A DNA stretch of 64,000 nt from Ursus arctos (Eukaryota > Chordata > Mammalia > Carnivora > Ursidae), in contig NW_026622886.1 of assembly GCF_023065955.2 (NCBI RefSeq), positions 11,976,001 to 12,040,000 of the forward strand, in the 5' to 3' direction. The number at the start of each line of letters is the position of its first letter. Position 1 is the first letter of the stretch. Below are positions 1-11,339 of this stretch, piece after piece. A model generated the notes under the pieces. It did no database searches, had not been told where the DNA came from, and saw only the letters and a list, made by a program, of their open reading frames with translations. A program made the position numbers and the translations under genes.

Positions 1-539
1 CCATCATGGTAGCACTTGGAAATGGCAGAACTCCTGAAGAGTGGGAGACAATAGACCCTTCCTGATAGTCTTACCTCGTGACTAAAGGCAGACTGGAGCC
101 ACCTGCTTTCTGTAGATCTCAAAGATGAAGGAGAGTGCAACGAGTCAAGCATGCTCAGTTCTTTCCTCCAAACTCCCCAGTCAAGTGAATCACTGCACCT
201 CCAGGGATCGATGAGAAGGCAGGAGTGATTTGCAGGTGGGGTCTTCTCTCCAGGACAAAACTGGAATATACTTTTTTTCTTAAAAAAGTGAGAAGTTTTA
301 ATGGGGGAGGACCTGGACCCTTCATATGGGAGTTGGTGTCTTAGAATGAAGCCCTCTCATTCTGGTGTTTGGAAGCCCCAGCCAGCTCACCCACCCAGAA
401 GTGAAGCCAGTCAGTTCACATGTCTTGACCACCTCTACCAAGCTCACGGTCATGGGAAGGAGCCCTGAATTCTCCAAAAAGAGAAGCATATCTGCGCAAA
501 CAGAAAGGAAACGCATCAACAAGGCTTTTATTCATAATA
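1..539. other. Unique sequence, no recognised feature
   Basis: Ordinary mixed-composition DNA up to the Tigger remnant. Short overlapping open frames of 66 and 73 codons on opposite strands at about 322-586 have no recognisable domain and no splice context, so I treat them as chance. Confidence 0.5.
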
Positions 540-1018
540 TAGGCCTACCTTTCAGATATTGTGGATTTGGTCCCAGACCACTGTAAAAAAGTGAAAATCA
601 CAATAAAATCAGTCTAATGATTTTTTTTTTGTTTTTCAGTGCTTATAAAAGTTATGTTTACACTATGCTGCACTCTATTAAGTGTGAAATAACATTATGT
701 CTAAAAAAACCCCAATATACATATACCTTAATTAAATAATACTTTATTGCTAAAAAATGCTAACCATCATCTGAGCTTTCAGCAAGTTGTAATCATCAAT
801 CACAGATCACCATAAGAAATATAAGAAATAATGAAAAAGTTTGAAATATTGCAAGAATCATCAATATGTGACACAGATGCACCAAGCGAGCAAATGCTGT
901 GGGGGAAGAGTGCTGATGGACTTGCTCTATGCAGGATTGCCACAAAACTCCAACTTGTAAAAAATGCACTATCTGTGAAGCACAATAAAGTAAAACACTA
1001 TAAAACGAGGTATGCCTG
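540..1018. mobile_element. Tigger1-like DNA transposon, internally deleted
   Basis: Both ends match the terminal inverted repeat of the mariner/Tigger1 family as I remember it. The left end reads 'aggcctacctttcagatatt', and the right end 'aaacgaggtatgcctg' is its inverted counterpart. Next to the left end are the family's subterminal motifs ('gtttggttccagacc'-like, 'aaaagttatgtttacac'); next to the right end is 'ttgaaatattgcaagaa'. The transposase middle is missing: the left part jumps near 'cagcaagttgtaatc' (about 795) straight to the right terminal part. It is a non-autonomous fossil of about 480 bp. The open frame at 831-1046 runs through its right arm and is not a gene. Confidence 0.85.
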
Positions 1019-1370
1019 TGCCAAGGACTGCCAGTTGCACAACTGAAGGGAAACCAATTGCACAAAAAGGACCAAGAAGACCCAACAAATAGAGAAATTG
1101 TCATAGAAGAAACAGACATAATTCAGAAGCCAGAAGAAAATTTTCACTCTAGAAGATATCTAATTCTGGGGAATTCTGAGAAAATCCATAAAATAAGAAT
1201 GGCTGTGTCCTTGAAAAAGAAGCACTCAACAAACAAAGAGTTCATGGAATCAAATATATGCTGGCTAAAAGTAAATCATTTAACAGAAGACTGCAAGAAG
1301 AAGTTGCAGAACATCTCCCAGAGTGTAATGCAAAAAAAAAAAAAAAAAAAAAAGCAAGAGGATAGTTAAG
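1019..1370 (+). other. A-rich open stretch ending in a 22-nt poly-A
   Basis: After the Tigger end lies an A-rich sequence with an open frame of 103 codons (1058-1369). It runs into a poly-A run at about 1331-1352. A lysine/glutamate-rich open frame followed by poly-A resembles a retroposed fragment or LINE-derived sequence. I do not recognise the peptide, see no clear target-site duplication, and cannot assign a source. Confidence 0.3.
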
Positions 1371-1564
1371 GCCAGGAAATCAATCAAAAAGTAATCAAAG
1401 CAAACATGGAAGACAGGAGGAGAAGCACAGGGTAGACTTGGCCTGAAGCACCAATGCCTCCTCACTGGTGCATCAGCGAGGCTGCAAGCAGGAGTGTGTA
1501 GGGCTGCCATGCCCAGGCACTGATCTTCATCTCCTTCATCAAGTTCTGTGTCACCCTCTCTCCT

Positions 1565-1780
1565 ACTTCTGTTGTTCCCATTTGACTTCTTTTTTTTTTA
1601 ATTATTATTATGTTCAATTAGCCAACATATAGTACCTCATTAGTTTTTGATGTAGTGTCCAGTGATTCATTAGTTGCATTTGACTTCTGTTGAACGGAGA
1701 GCTTAGCAATGTGCCCAAGGCTGGGGAGCTCATTGTTAGTGCCTAGCCAGCACTGGAACTACTCCGACCAGTCCTGATGA
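1565..1780 (-). repeat. MIR SINE fragment split by an L1 insertion
   Basis: The reverse-strand MIR core pattern (cccattttaca... / ...gcttagcaatgtgcccaag / ...tagccagcactggaact) is visible on both sides of the small L1 insertion at 1591-1688. It is an old tRNA-derived mammalian SINE, heavily diverged. Confidence 0.45.
1591..1676 (-). mobile_element. 5'-truncated LINE-1 3' end, 86 bp, with TSD
   Basis: It starts with poly-T and continues with the antisense of a carnivore L1 3' end ('tagtttttgatgtagtgtcc', 'gattcattagttgca'). The 12-bp duplication 'catttgacttct' at 1579-1590 and 1677-1688 marks a target-primed insertion. The same 3'-end sequence recurs at 24.5 kb and 36.7 kb. Confidence 0.85.
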
Positions 1781-1974
1781 ACCTTTTGCCTCAGGATGGT
1801 GTCAGAGTGAGCATTGCTGTAATACAAGTAGCCTCAGTATAAACTTCACAGAATAAATTCTAGACACCCAGGGGAAAAATGACTTAAATGAAAGATTAGA
1901 AGTTTGATATCTAAAACCAAATTGAATTATGAAGATGAATAAAATTGAGAATCTTATATATATGTAAGTTTGGG

Positions 1975-2155
1975 GTATGGAGTGCCATTTTGGCAGTTAT
2001 TTGGACCTGTGTGTGACTCATTTTCCTCCTCTGTAAAATGGGGAGGGAAAAGTAGTGATTTCATCAGGTTACCATAAGGATTTGATGAGCTCACATGTCT
2101 AAAGTGTTTGAAACAATGCCTGGTTTATACAAGGTAGTCAACAGAGTGTTTTTTG
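1975..2155 (+). repeat. MIR SINE fragment
   Basis: It shows the MIR order: 'cctcctctgtaaaatgggga', then 'ccataaggatttgatgagct', then 'acaatgcctggtttatacaa'. An ancient copy that ends where the minisatellite begins. Confidence 0.6.
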
Positions 2156-2166
2156 CTACAAATATA

Positions 2167-2464
2167 ATGAATAGTAGATTAATAATATATATGTATATAT
2201 ATAGAATGAATAGTAGATTAATAATATATATGTATATATATAGAATGAATAGTAGATTAATAATATATATATGTATATATATAGAATGAATAGTAGATTA
2301 ATAATATATATGTATATATATAGAATGAATAGTAGATTAATAATATATATGTATATATATAGAATGAATAGTAGATTAATAATATATATGTATATATATA
2401 GAATGAATAGTAGATTAATAATATATATGTATATATATAGAATGAATAGTAGATTAATAATAAA
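2167..2464. repeat. Minisatellite, 39-bp unit, about 7.6 copies
   Basis: The unit 'atgaatagtagattaataat' plus an AT-alternating tail (atatatgtatatatatag) recurs starting at 2167, 2206, 2245, 2286, 2325, 2364, 2403 and 2442. Spacing is 39 bp every time except one 41-bp unit (2245 to 2286) with an extra AT. Units are nearly identical. Because 39 is divisible by three, one frame stays open as a 13-residue peptide repeat, which is an artefact of the period. The array sits at the end of a MIR fragment. Confidence 0.95.
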
Positions 2465-2489
2465 AGTTATTCCTAAAAAAATAAAAATC

Positions 2490-4085
2490 TATAGGTAAGG
2501 ACAAGCATGCCATCTTTCTCTTCCAAAAGCAGGTGCTTCTTTATGTTTTGGAAGATCTCAACATTCTTATTTTAGAAATTTCACAACTTGATTTTCTTCC
2601 CATCCTTCTAATTAGATCTGCTTTTGTATATCAAACGTCTAACCCCTTCAAATAACTTTTCCCTCTGAGTTCCCAAAATTGATTCTGCGTGTTGCTTGTT
2701 TGTATTATAGCAATGCTCATTCTGACACCATCGTCTTTGCCGAGAGGTGCTTTTCAATCTTCAGAATTTTGGTATTGTTCGGTGAGAAGCATTGCATTTC
2801 TTTTCAACAGCACAGGATTAAGAAGTAACACTTTATGAAAGAAAAAATATCTCACTGTAGAAGCTTAACATCTGTTTGTGCAATGACCCCAATAGGTAAC
2901 TCTGAATCCGCTTTGGTAAATTTCCTATTAGAATTCTGGCTGGTCTACTTCTTATTTGTTAGAAATAACTTTCACCAGAGGAAATTGGGCAGAAAACCTT
3001 GCCAGCATATTTAACTTCTTGTCCTTTAAGAAATTATACTTTGATTTTAGAGGTTTGACTTTGCTAGATAATGAAATTATCATGGTGGAACAAGCCATAG
3101 AAATAATAAATACAGTAATTCTTCTTTGCCTATTGTGTGTCTTTGCTATTCATAAATTTTAGGGCCTTAGATATTAGATACACTTACGTAAGGCCTCACG
3201 AACGGTAATTATCTTTTGGCCAAAGAAAAAGCCCAAACGAATGCTAAGCTGCATTATCGCTTGGCTTCTGACATGAGCTGATAATCAGATTTTCTTGCTT
3301 AAATCCATGGTGCTCGAACAATGCTACCCACTGTCTGTGCTTCCCGATATTACCCTTAATTAGAAAGAACAGAAACACAAATCTGAATTATTTCAAAATC
3401 TGGTTTCCATGGTCAGTGGTTTGAAGGGCTTAACTTTATTATAAATAAACCTGGCTTTATTGGCTAATGAAATCTGAAATGTGAAGCCTGGGATAGAGGG
3501 AGTGTAATACTCTGATGTTTACACATCAAAATATCCAGTGTGGGCAAAGTGTTTTGTAATAAATCTTTGGATAATTGAATTATGGTTCCTTTGTCCAAGG
3601 ACAATCTGAAACCCCAACACTAAGGAGAACCTGAAAGGAACTTCAGTTTATGTTTTCTTTAGAAGTAACACCTTTAGATTTAATAATATATGTACCCATA
3701 GCTGTCAAGAAGGTGTTGACCTTTTATTTATTCTCTTCCACTTTAGTCATTTTTTTTTTTGGACAAATTTGGCACATAGTTATAAGTGCGTGATGGTCTG
3801 GCCCTGTGCACGTGCACATCCCTCAATGTAGTAGTTTTAAATATTCACATTGGGCTCTTTTTGCTACATAGGATTGTGTGTGGGCTGGCCTCTGAGCAAG
3901 ACAGATGATAAAATGAGAGATCAGCTGTATTTTTATTTATGGTCTTGTAAAAAGAAGGCTAACAATAGGCAAGGATGCCTGACACCATTTGAAGGGCTAA
4001 TTAATAACTAAATGGAGATGATAACTTCGTTCATTTCCTGGAAAACAATATCGGGAAGCTAATTCCTAGAATTGCTATCACATGT
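2490..4085. other. Repeat-poor unique block, possible conserved non-coding DNA
   Basis: About 1.6 kb with no recognisable transposon, balanced composition and many short AT-core motifs (attaga, taatta, ataaataa), plus 'ttttggccaaagaaaaagcc' near 3213-3232. No coding frame longer than 68 codons is present. Its freedom from repeats is the only evidence for constraint; function is inference. Confidence 0.35.
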
Positions 4086-4107
4086 AAGGACCTCAGATGC
4101 TGTTGAC

Positions 4108-4195
4108 AATGTATGTATACATACATACACATCATGCATGTATATTTACACATATGCCTTATTTTATATATAGTAAATCTCTATATATCTTTTGC
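4108..4195. repeat. Imperfect (TGTA/TACA/TATA)n AT-rich simple repeat
   Basis: Alternating purine-pyrimidine tract ('tatgtatacatacataca', then 'tattttatatatag') that can self-pair locally. No coding potential. Confidence 0.6.
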
Positions 4196-4374
4196 TTCTC
4201 TGTAGATGGTAGGGGCCTAAGTATCAGTGTGTTTGTAAACAGTGGCTCTGATTCCTTCTATTCTCTGTTTAATGGTAATTTTTTCTAAGACCCTATCTTT
4301 TCTCCTTTGTGAATGTTATCTTTTTCCTTTCAACCCCTCATTAATATTTTCTTCCCGCTCATTCCCCCATGACC

Positions 4375-4590
4375 TCTGTGCTAGGCACTTTGCAATTGCT
4401 TTCTCACTTAGACATTCAGGGCAACAGGAATTACTTTTCAATCTGTTTTCCAGATGAAGATATTGACTCTTAGAGAGCTAGAATAATTTTCCTAGGATCA
4501 CATATCTAGCAAATGGTGGAGGCAGATTCCAACACAGGTATTATCAATTCCAAATCCCATGATCTTGCGTACTGGGTTGTACTGTCCTAT
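4375..4590 (-). repeat. MIR SINE fragment
   Basis: The antisense MIR order is visible: 'tgtgctaggcactttgcaat', 'tttccagatgaagatattga', 'gatcacatatctagcaaatg', then 'gcagattccaacacaggt'. A nearly full-length but old copy. Confidence 0.7.
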
Positions 4591-6708
4591 CAAACTGTAC
4601 GTTAGCGTCTTTTAGTTTATTTCTTTTGTCTTCTTTGCCATTGTATTTCATTGGCTGGGGTAGATGGCCCTCTTTCTCCAGTCACCAGGGACCAAGCTGG
4701 ATGTGTCTGGAGTTCAGGCTCCTGTGACATAAGAGACATCATGGAGCTAGGTACTTGCTTTGGGTGAGATATTGGGGCAAGAAGTGTTGCCTTTACCACT
4801 TCCAGGGATAGCAATCATAGAGAAGCCATTGGTGCCTCTGGTGTTCCTGGTAAGAAGTATGAGGAAGAAGCCATTTTGATCAGCTGGATGGATACTCTGG
4901 GCTATGAAATGGATGAGCACAGGGGCAAAATATCATCTAACCTGGACAATATAAAAGAGTGAGCAGTGAGGGGTGACTGGTTAAACATGGTAGACTGACG
5001 CCATCTATTCATCTCTTCTCCTTCTCCCCAGACCCCTCAGAATCAACAACAGAACAAAGCCTCCCAAATGTATGTTGCAAATGGGTCACAGGTGGGCAGA
5101 GATAGTAATCTCTTTAGTCCTCTCAGTAGTGTTGTGAGGGCTGGGATAGCAGGTAAAGTCAGACCAGTTGGCCTTGGCCTTGAATAGTCTTATCCATTTA
5201 CCCCAGTGTTCCCTACAAATGCTATTTATTTTTTGTCTCATGGAATTTTGAAAATGATTGGGAAGCACTGCTTTAAAACAAAATGCATTCACCCCCAAGA
5301 TAAAAAACAAAGACAAAGAGAGGAGTTAACATTTCAACAATTCTTTGTTGAAAGCTGTAAAATTGGCTAAAATGTGGTCACTGACCTAACAGAATGGAGT
5401 GATTCCCAACACAATTTTATGCGGATGTCCTACAAGAAGAAGTGAATCAATTCATTCTACCCCCAAGAGACCTGGAACTTGAAGGTTTCACATAACTTCT
5501 AAAGCAGGAAACAGGCACAGGGCTTAAAACAAGGGGCTGGCAATAGTCTGGATCCAGAACCCCATTTTTCCTTGGCTCACCCTGTAGAGTCAAGGTAAGG
5601 ATTTATTGTCTGGCAAAATTAAGCTAGAGAGGCTCTCAACCCAGAGACACTGGGCTCAGAAATGAGGTGGAATCTCCAAATAGGGATTTCTGGAAATTTT
5701 AGGTAGTAGCCTTTGGGACCTCCAGGCCCTTTTCCCTGTTCTATTCCCAGAATTCGATCAGCCAGACAAATATTTCCTGGGCCGGCATTCGGAGCATTCT
5801 TTGTGGAGAAGTCAGAGAAAAGCCCTTCACTTTCTGACATGGAGGGATCTGTCATGAGAAAGGCAGGCTTACTGCCTGATGCCACGGTGAAGCCTTGCTC
5901 TAGGGAATCCAGAGTTTGCAGGCAGCATTTTCGTGCTTTACTATTAAATATCAATGGGTAGCCAACATTGCAAATAATTTTTTATAATTTTTAATTTTCA
6001 GAAGAATCTTTCTGCCGATACAAATGCTACTCAAGCTGTTAAGAGTATTTTTATAGATGGTGACAACATTGGGATACATTTATGATAAATTGTTTTGAAA
6101 TATAAATTTTGGTACATCTAGAGTCGATGATTTTTTCAGACAATTTTTCTAAAAATATTTAACTCTTCCTACAAATTTGTTTTGTGTAAATCTGAATTTA
6201 ATTTTAAACTTAAAGTTTGTACGATGGTAGTTTCACGTTTCCTCTGACATTTCTGTCATTTGTGGAGGTCTTACAAGAAACTGAAGGTGGCTTAATGATT
6301 TTCACATAATTCAAAACATTTGTTATGCAATTCCAGGAAGATCTTCCTAACTCAGTGCAAATAGGGAAGCTGGTTTTATCTCCTTACTCTGTGGCTCATT
6401 ACATATATTGACAAAAGCAAAATACCTCTTTCTTTTGGTTGTAAGGGTTTGTAGCAACTATCATATTTTTCATTCTGGGGATAAGGAAAGTACCTAGGAT
6501 TTTTGGACTCAGCTGATTGGAGAATGATGCCAACTAATGCAAAGTGGGCATCATCCTTACCAGTATCAGTACCATCTTTGTCAGAAGGATCAGTTTTACC
6601 CAGAGTGAAATAAACCATTCCATGACCATAGACTGCATTTTAAATCCTCATATCACAAATACAGGTCCCTGGGCACCAGGCAGAACAGGCAAGAGAGTTC
6701 AGCTCAGG
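4591..6708. other. Unique sequence, no recognised feature
   Basis: About 2.1 kb without a repeat I can name. Two overlapping antiparallel open frames at 5619-5961 (111 and 82 codons) have no domain or splice context and read as chance. The stretch 5960-6330 is AT-rich. Confidence 0.45.
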
Positions 6709-6719
6709 CAATTCAAGCT

Positions 6720-6925
6720 TTTTTTTTTTTTTTTTTTAGATTTTATTTATTTATTTGACAGAGAGAGTGACAGCCAGTGAGAGAGGGAACACAAGCAGGG
6801 GGAGTGGGAGAGGAAGAAGCAGGCTCCCAGCAGAGGAGCCTGATGTGGGGCTCAATCCCAGGACTCTGGAATCATGCCCTGAGCCGAAGGCAGACGCTTA
6901 ATGACTGAGCCACCCAGGCACCCCC
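6720..6925 (-). mobile_element. SINEC (carnivore tRNA-Lys SINE) with TSD
   Basis: Antisense copy: poly-T, 'agattttatttatttatttg', the body with 'gaacacaagcaggggg', and the tRNA-derived head ending 'gagccacccaggcacccc'. The duplication 'caattcaa(g/a)ct' lies at 6709-6719 and 6926-6936 with one mismatch. It is the only full SINEC in the first 27.9 kb. Confidence 0.96.
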
Positions 6926-6973
6926 CAATTCAAACTGTTTTACCCAAAAAGCAATTCAAGGCCGACTTGTGCT

Positions 6974-7007
6974 TGCCACGTTGGTAAGGTGCCACATTGG
7001 TAAGGTG
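6974..7007. repeat. Two-copy 16-bp tandem duplication
   Basis: 'gccacgttggtaaggt' is followed immediately by 'gccacattggtaaggt', one mismatch. A small slippage-type duplication. Confidence 0.75.
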
Positions 7008-8620
7008 GCTGTGGGAACCCCAGACTCTATGCTTTCTCACAGCCAAACCTTGAACCTGGACGTCGCGACAAAAATCTCATGCTCTCCCATTGGTTCTGAA
7101 TTTCAGTCCCTGGAGCCAACAGAATGTAATGCACTGCTGTGCTCAGATGTGGGCATTTGCTTTATCCCTGAAGTTTGGGGGAGGCACGCATGTTAAGCAC
7201 AGGGATCATGATTTGAAGTCACATGGATGCCAGAAGACTTGCTCCTGGAGGTAGAATAAAGGTATGTAGGGGCTGAAAGGGCACAAATACCTTCCCCCGT
7301 CATGGTGGTAATAGAGGCTGTAGCCCTCTCTTCGGAGGAGACGTCAGCTTTGGGTTAGAGAAAGCGCTCAAGCTTTACGTGTGGACCGTTTATTTGCCCC
7401 TGCACTCGTCCTCGGCACTGGCCAGTCGCAACGCCTGGCTGCAGTTCGTTTCACTCTAATGCTCAGTGGGAAGAGATGAAGAGCAGTGATCCAGGTCACA
7501 CAGGGCATGATGCTACTTCACCACATGGTGGGTAATGCTTCATGTAGACGAAATAACAGTTTTACTCCATATTTATGTTCAGATCCCTGGGGTAATATTC
7601 TACGTGGCTATTCTCAATCACAATTTGAATTTCCTCTTGCTGAAATCCCGCCCTTATTTCTTGTTGTGGGTCTTTATGTTCAGTTAAAGAATGATTCTGG
7701 ATTTCCCAAAATGGAGTCGAAGAGCTCTCTGCCAAGGAATACGGCTAGTGAGGAAATCCAAGCCTTTCTTTCTGGACTGCAGCGGTGGTCCATTTTCATT
7801 ATCATACGGGGACAAGTATACTGTCAGAGAAGCTCCAATTTCTGTTCTCCTCTTCCCGTGTCCTCTAATTACAGTCGCTGCTAGGTGTCCTGAGGCTGAT
7901 GCTTCCCCTACAGGTTGCCAAGAGAGAAAGAAAACACACTGTCATTGGCTACTGTACTTAGAATGGTTCCTAAACCCGAGCAAGAAAACCACAGTGAGGT
8001 TGGCAAGCAGACAATTGAAACGTACAGGTGCTGGCAGTACGCACAGCCCCAAAATCAACATGACTTGGGAGGAGAGGGGGTTGGAGAACAAAGAAAGGTG
8101 CTTTTCATTCAGAGAAATTTATTTCTTTTAAATATTTGCAATCTGCGGCCGATAGCGCAGGAGGCCACTTGGCATTATTTCCCCACAAAAGGGAGGGCTG
8201 GGTGGTAGTGAGCAGGTGCTGGAGTGGCCTGTGGCGCGAGGTGCACCATCCGTCAAGAATATCAATATTGACTGTTCTTGTATCTTTGTGGTGGAAGTTT
8301 GCTCTTCTTAAACAACAACAGAAAAAGGTGCGGGTTGTGCTTTAATTTATAGAGCATGGATTTGACTTCAGGCTGTAAATCAACTGCGAACAGCAAGGAC
8401 TTCACAGGCAGAACTAAGTACCCTCCATCCCTGCCCAATGATGACATGTTCAGTGTTTTAAGGAGTAAAATGTATCTGGCTCATGACATTGACGGTCTTT
8501 TCTCCATCCATTCTTTCTCTTTCCTGTTAAATCATACCTTGAAGAAGATACAATATGAATGTTATGCTATACTTCAAAATATGTTTTAAAATATACACTG
8601 ATTTAGTTCACTTTGACTCA
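7008..8620. other. Unique sequence, slightly CpG-bearing
   Basis: No named repeat. The part at 7290-7470 contains several CpGs in otherwise CpG-poor surroundings, which could mean a regulatory element or only less-decayed DNA. Overlapping open frames of 132 and 146 codons (7486-8131) sit in two registers and show no domain or splice pattern. Confidence 0.4.
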
Positions 8621-8639
8621 ACATGTCAATAAAGCAGCG

Positions 8640-8700
8640 TGTCTTATGCAGCAGGGACTGTGCTAGGCACTGGGGTGACCAAGATGGAGAAGACAGTTGC
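8640..8700 (-). repeat. Short ancient repeat fragment (MIR/L2-type)
   Basis: 'gggactgtgctaggcactgg' followed by 'ggtgaccaagatgg' is the pattern seen at one end of old MIR/L2-related repeats. Too short to assign a family. Confidence 0.35.
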
Positions 8701-8809
8701 TTTTTGGTGCCTTAGTTTCCCCGGTTTGTCAAGCTTAGATCACAGCAGGAATCCTGGTCATGACCAGCCTCCTATACCATGGAAAGATGTGATATTTTAT
8801 CCTTCAGAT

Positions 8810-8985
8810 CAAAGTGTAGCCTACACCTTTGACATGCATACAAATCAGCTGGGAACTTTGTTAGAATTCAGATTTTGATTTGGTAGGACTCAGGCCAGGC
8901 TGTAGAATCTCGAGTCTTAACAAGCTCCCGAATGACGTTAATAACGCTGGTCCATGGATACACTTTGAGTAAGAAACATCTACAT
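8810..8985 (+). mobile_element. MER5A-type hAT-Charlie element
   Basis: A non-autonomous DNA transposon. It carries the family order 'aatcagctgggaactttgtt', 'agaattcagattttgat', 'cttaacaagctcccgaatga', then 'ctggtccatggatacacttt'. The termini are worn and no 8-bp duplication is readable. Confidence 0.7.
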
Positions 8986-8999
8986 ATTACTTGTATCAA

Positions 9000-9125
9000 T
9001 CACCTGTATGATGCCTATGAACCATGCCCATTCCTGGGCCCCCTCTCAACTTTTTGAATCAAAATCTGCATTTTAACATGTTCTCCAGGTGACTTGTATG
9101 CACAATAGAGTTTTAGAGCCATCAA
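9000..9125 (+). mobile_element. Second MER5A-type fragment
   Basis: 'cctgggccccctctcaactt', 'aaaatctgcattttaacatg', 'ttctccaggtgacttgtatg' and 'gagttttagagcca' follow the right half of MER5A. It lies directly after the preceding copy in the same orientation, as a second partial copy. Confidence 0.65.
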
Positions 9126-9129
9126 CTAG

Positions 9130-9430
9130 TTGATAGGAAGCCATCGAACGGTTGAGAAGGTGAGTGCTATGTCTATTATTATACTTATTATTTTGGGTTT
9201 TAGAAAGAGAAGGTGAAAAGGGAATTCCACTGAGGTGAATGGTGGAAATGGGTGGAGAAGCTAAGACAGGACTGTAGCAGGGGGATGGGTCTGAAGGACA
9301 TTGAGAGGGTGGGGCTGACAGAATTCGGTTATGAGTGGGTCTGGGGGTGAAGAGGGTAGGAGGAGGCCAGAGTGACTTTCCACGTTCTGGTTTGGATGTC
9401 TCCATTTCTGGTTGTGCCAATAAGATGGGG
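9130..9430. other. No recognised feature
   Basis: Purine-rich stretch with 'gggttttagaaagagaaggt' and 'gtagcagggggatgggtctg'. It may be a worn part of the old unclassified family found at 13.3-14.7 kb, but I cannot align it. Confidence 0.3.
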
Positions 9431-9570
9431 AAGCAGTATGGTGTGGGGTTAAGAAGGTGGGCTTGGGAGTGGCAAAGAGTAGATTTGAGACCGGTCTTCA
9501 ACGCTGACTTACACAGCCTTGGCAAGTTAATTTTTCATCAGCAAAACACGGGTGATGGTTGTTGTGAGGT
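9430..9570 (+). repeat. MIR SINE fragment
   Basis: 'gcagtatggtgtggggttaa', 'cttggcaagttaatttttca' and 'ttgttgtgaggtaat' follow the sense MIR order from the tRNA-related head through the core. Confidence 0.5.
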
Positions 9571-9690
9571 AATATTAGCCCCATTTTGCAGAGGTAGAGC
9601 CTGAGGAGTGGAGGATAAGTTGTCCTGCTCCCACGGGTGCAGAGGAGTGGAGATGAGTTTTCCACATGGGGTCTTCCTTGTTGGGCAGTC
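9570..9690 (-). repeat. Possible antisense MIR fragment
   Basis: 'ttagccccattttgcagagg', then 'tagagcctgaggagtgg', resembles the antisense MIR core. It would meet the sense MIR at 9430-9570 back to back. Weak. Confidence 0.35.
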
Positions 9691-10639
9691 CCTGCTCTGA
9701 ACCTTTAGCTCCAAGGTTTGTCCAAGGAGAGATGCGCTCCAGTAGTTAGCGGCGCTCACTCAGCCACCCAAAGTCTCTTCTCACTTCACGTTCTCTCAAG
9801 GTCTCTTACTGTCACCTCTGAGACACCCCCTCCCTTTAAATTATAGCAAGCCCCTCCCTTTCGCTTGTCTTAGCTCATCTAAGATGATTTTCAAAAAGAC
9901 TTGACTTAAGATGGAACAAATACTGTCAGAAATAAAGCAAATGCTGGCAGCAGTGGAGACGTAGAAAGTATGGGTGTCTGACCTTGACTCGGTTAATCTC
10001 CCATACCCTGTGGCTGGTGCAGCTGGCCTGGGCCACTGGGTTCCTGGCTCCCTTTCCACCTTTTAACAGACTGTGTGTCCTCTTGTTTCATCCCTCCTTG
10101 GTCTGTAGTCACGGCCAAGGAAATGTTTCTCTTCTGTTCCCTCCTAAGGCCCTCCCTCTCACCTTAAAGATTCTGGCTTGAGATACAAGGCTTTTCCACA
10201 GGGAATGGATGGGGCTGGGGGAATATGGCGGTGGGATGAAAACCTCACCCTTCAGGTAAGATCCTGTTCCTCATGCAAGCGTGGTTTGGTCTCATAGACC
10301 CAGTGGGTTGACACCACCTTGAACATATATTATCCGAACAATCATATCCAATCATATCCAAACCACCAGCATTACACACAAACACTAATGGGCAGTTGGT
10401 ACTGACTACATGTTTGCTGAATTGATTTATTTCAAATTGAATCGGGCCATCCTAATTTATGACCTTATTCCTATTAATTATCCAATATCTGTCTCTTTCT
10501 CCTCCTTGTTTTCCCCTTTTATTTTTATTATTTCAAAGAGACAAAGCCCAATTTCAAACCTTCCCCCACTTCAATCTTCTGTCATCCTTCTTCCTACCCT
10601 ATGTCTCCACTGACTGTACTCGGAATTACCCTCATCAAG
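9691..10639. other. Unique sequence, no recognised feature
   Basis: Pyrimidine-rich in places (10500-10620). A 12-bp tandem duplication (caatcatatcca) lies near 10339-10364. No open frame of interest. Confidence 0.45.
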
Positions 10640-10945
10640 ACATCCCATGGCTATGACATCTCTGCTTTCAAATCTTTGCTTTAAAGTCACCCTGTCCAAG
10701 AAGGCATCTCGTATTTATGTATATAAATTAGTATGTTATCCTCAATATTTTCCATTCCCCTTACCTTATTTTTCTTCTTAGCAATAAAAAATCGCCACCT
10801 GATATATTATAGATGAATTTATTTATTTTATGGCACCTCCACTAGTATGTCAATTTCATGAGGACAGAGACTTCATCTGTTATATCCCCAGTTTCTAGAA
10901 CAACATCCAGCATGTAGTGTAACTCAATAAAAATTTGTTGAATGA
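10640..10945 (+). mobile_element. LINE-2 (L2) 3' end
   Basis: It reads through the L2 3' region in order: 'tttgctttaaagtcaccctg', 'atgtcaatttcatgaggaca', 'gagacttcatctgttatatc', 'cagtttctagaacaacatcc', ending 'actcaataaaaatttgttga' and 'atgaagaga'. An ancient CR1-like LINE fragment with no coding capacity. Confidence 0.8.

Positions 10946-11339
<394 letters not shown>

Noticed and set aside
2167..2464. CRISPR-like array of regular repeats
   Set aside because: Units are contiguous with no variable spacers, no cas-like genes are present, and the genome is mammalian.
2095..2498. Open frames with a 13-residue repeat (64 and 75 codons)
   Set aside because: They exist only because the minisatellite period is 39 bp. 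A 41-bp unit breaks the frame, and nothing outside the array supports coding.
7486..8131. Overlapping 132- and 146-codon frames as an exon
   Set aside because: Two registers are open at once, and there are no consistent splice sites or recognisable domain.
9073..9525. 150-codon minus-strand open frame
   Set aside because: It spans MER5A and MIR fragments. Proline/serine-rich content is a product of the purine-rich plus strand.
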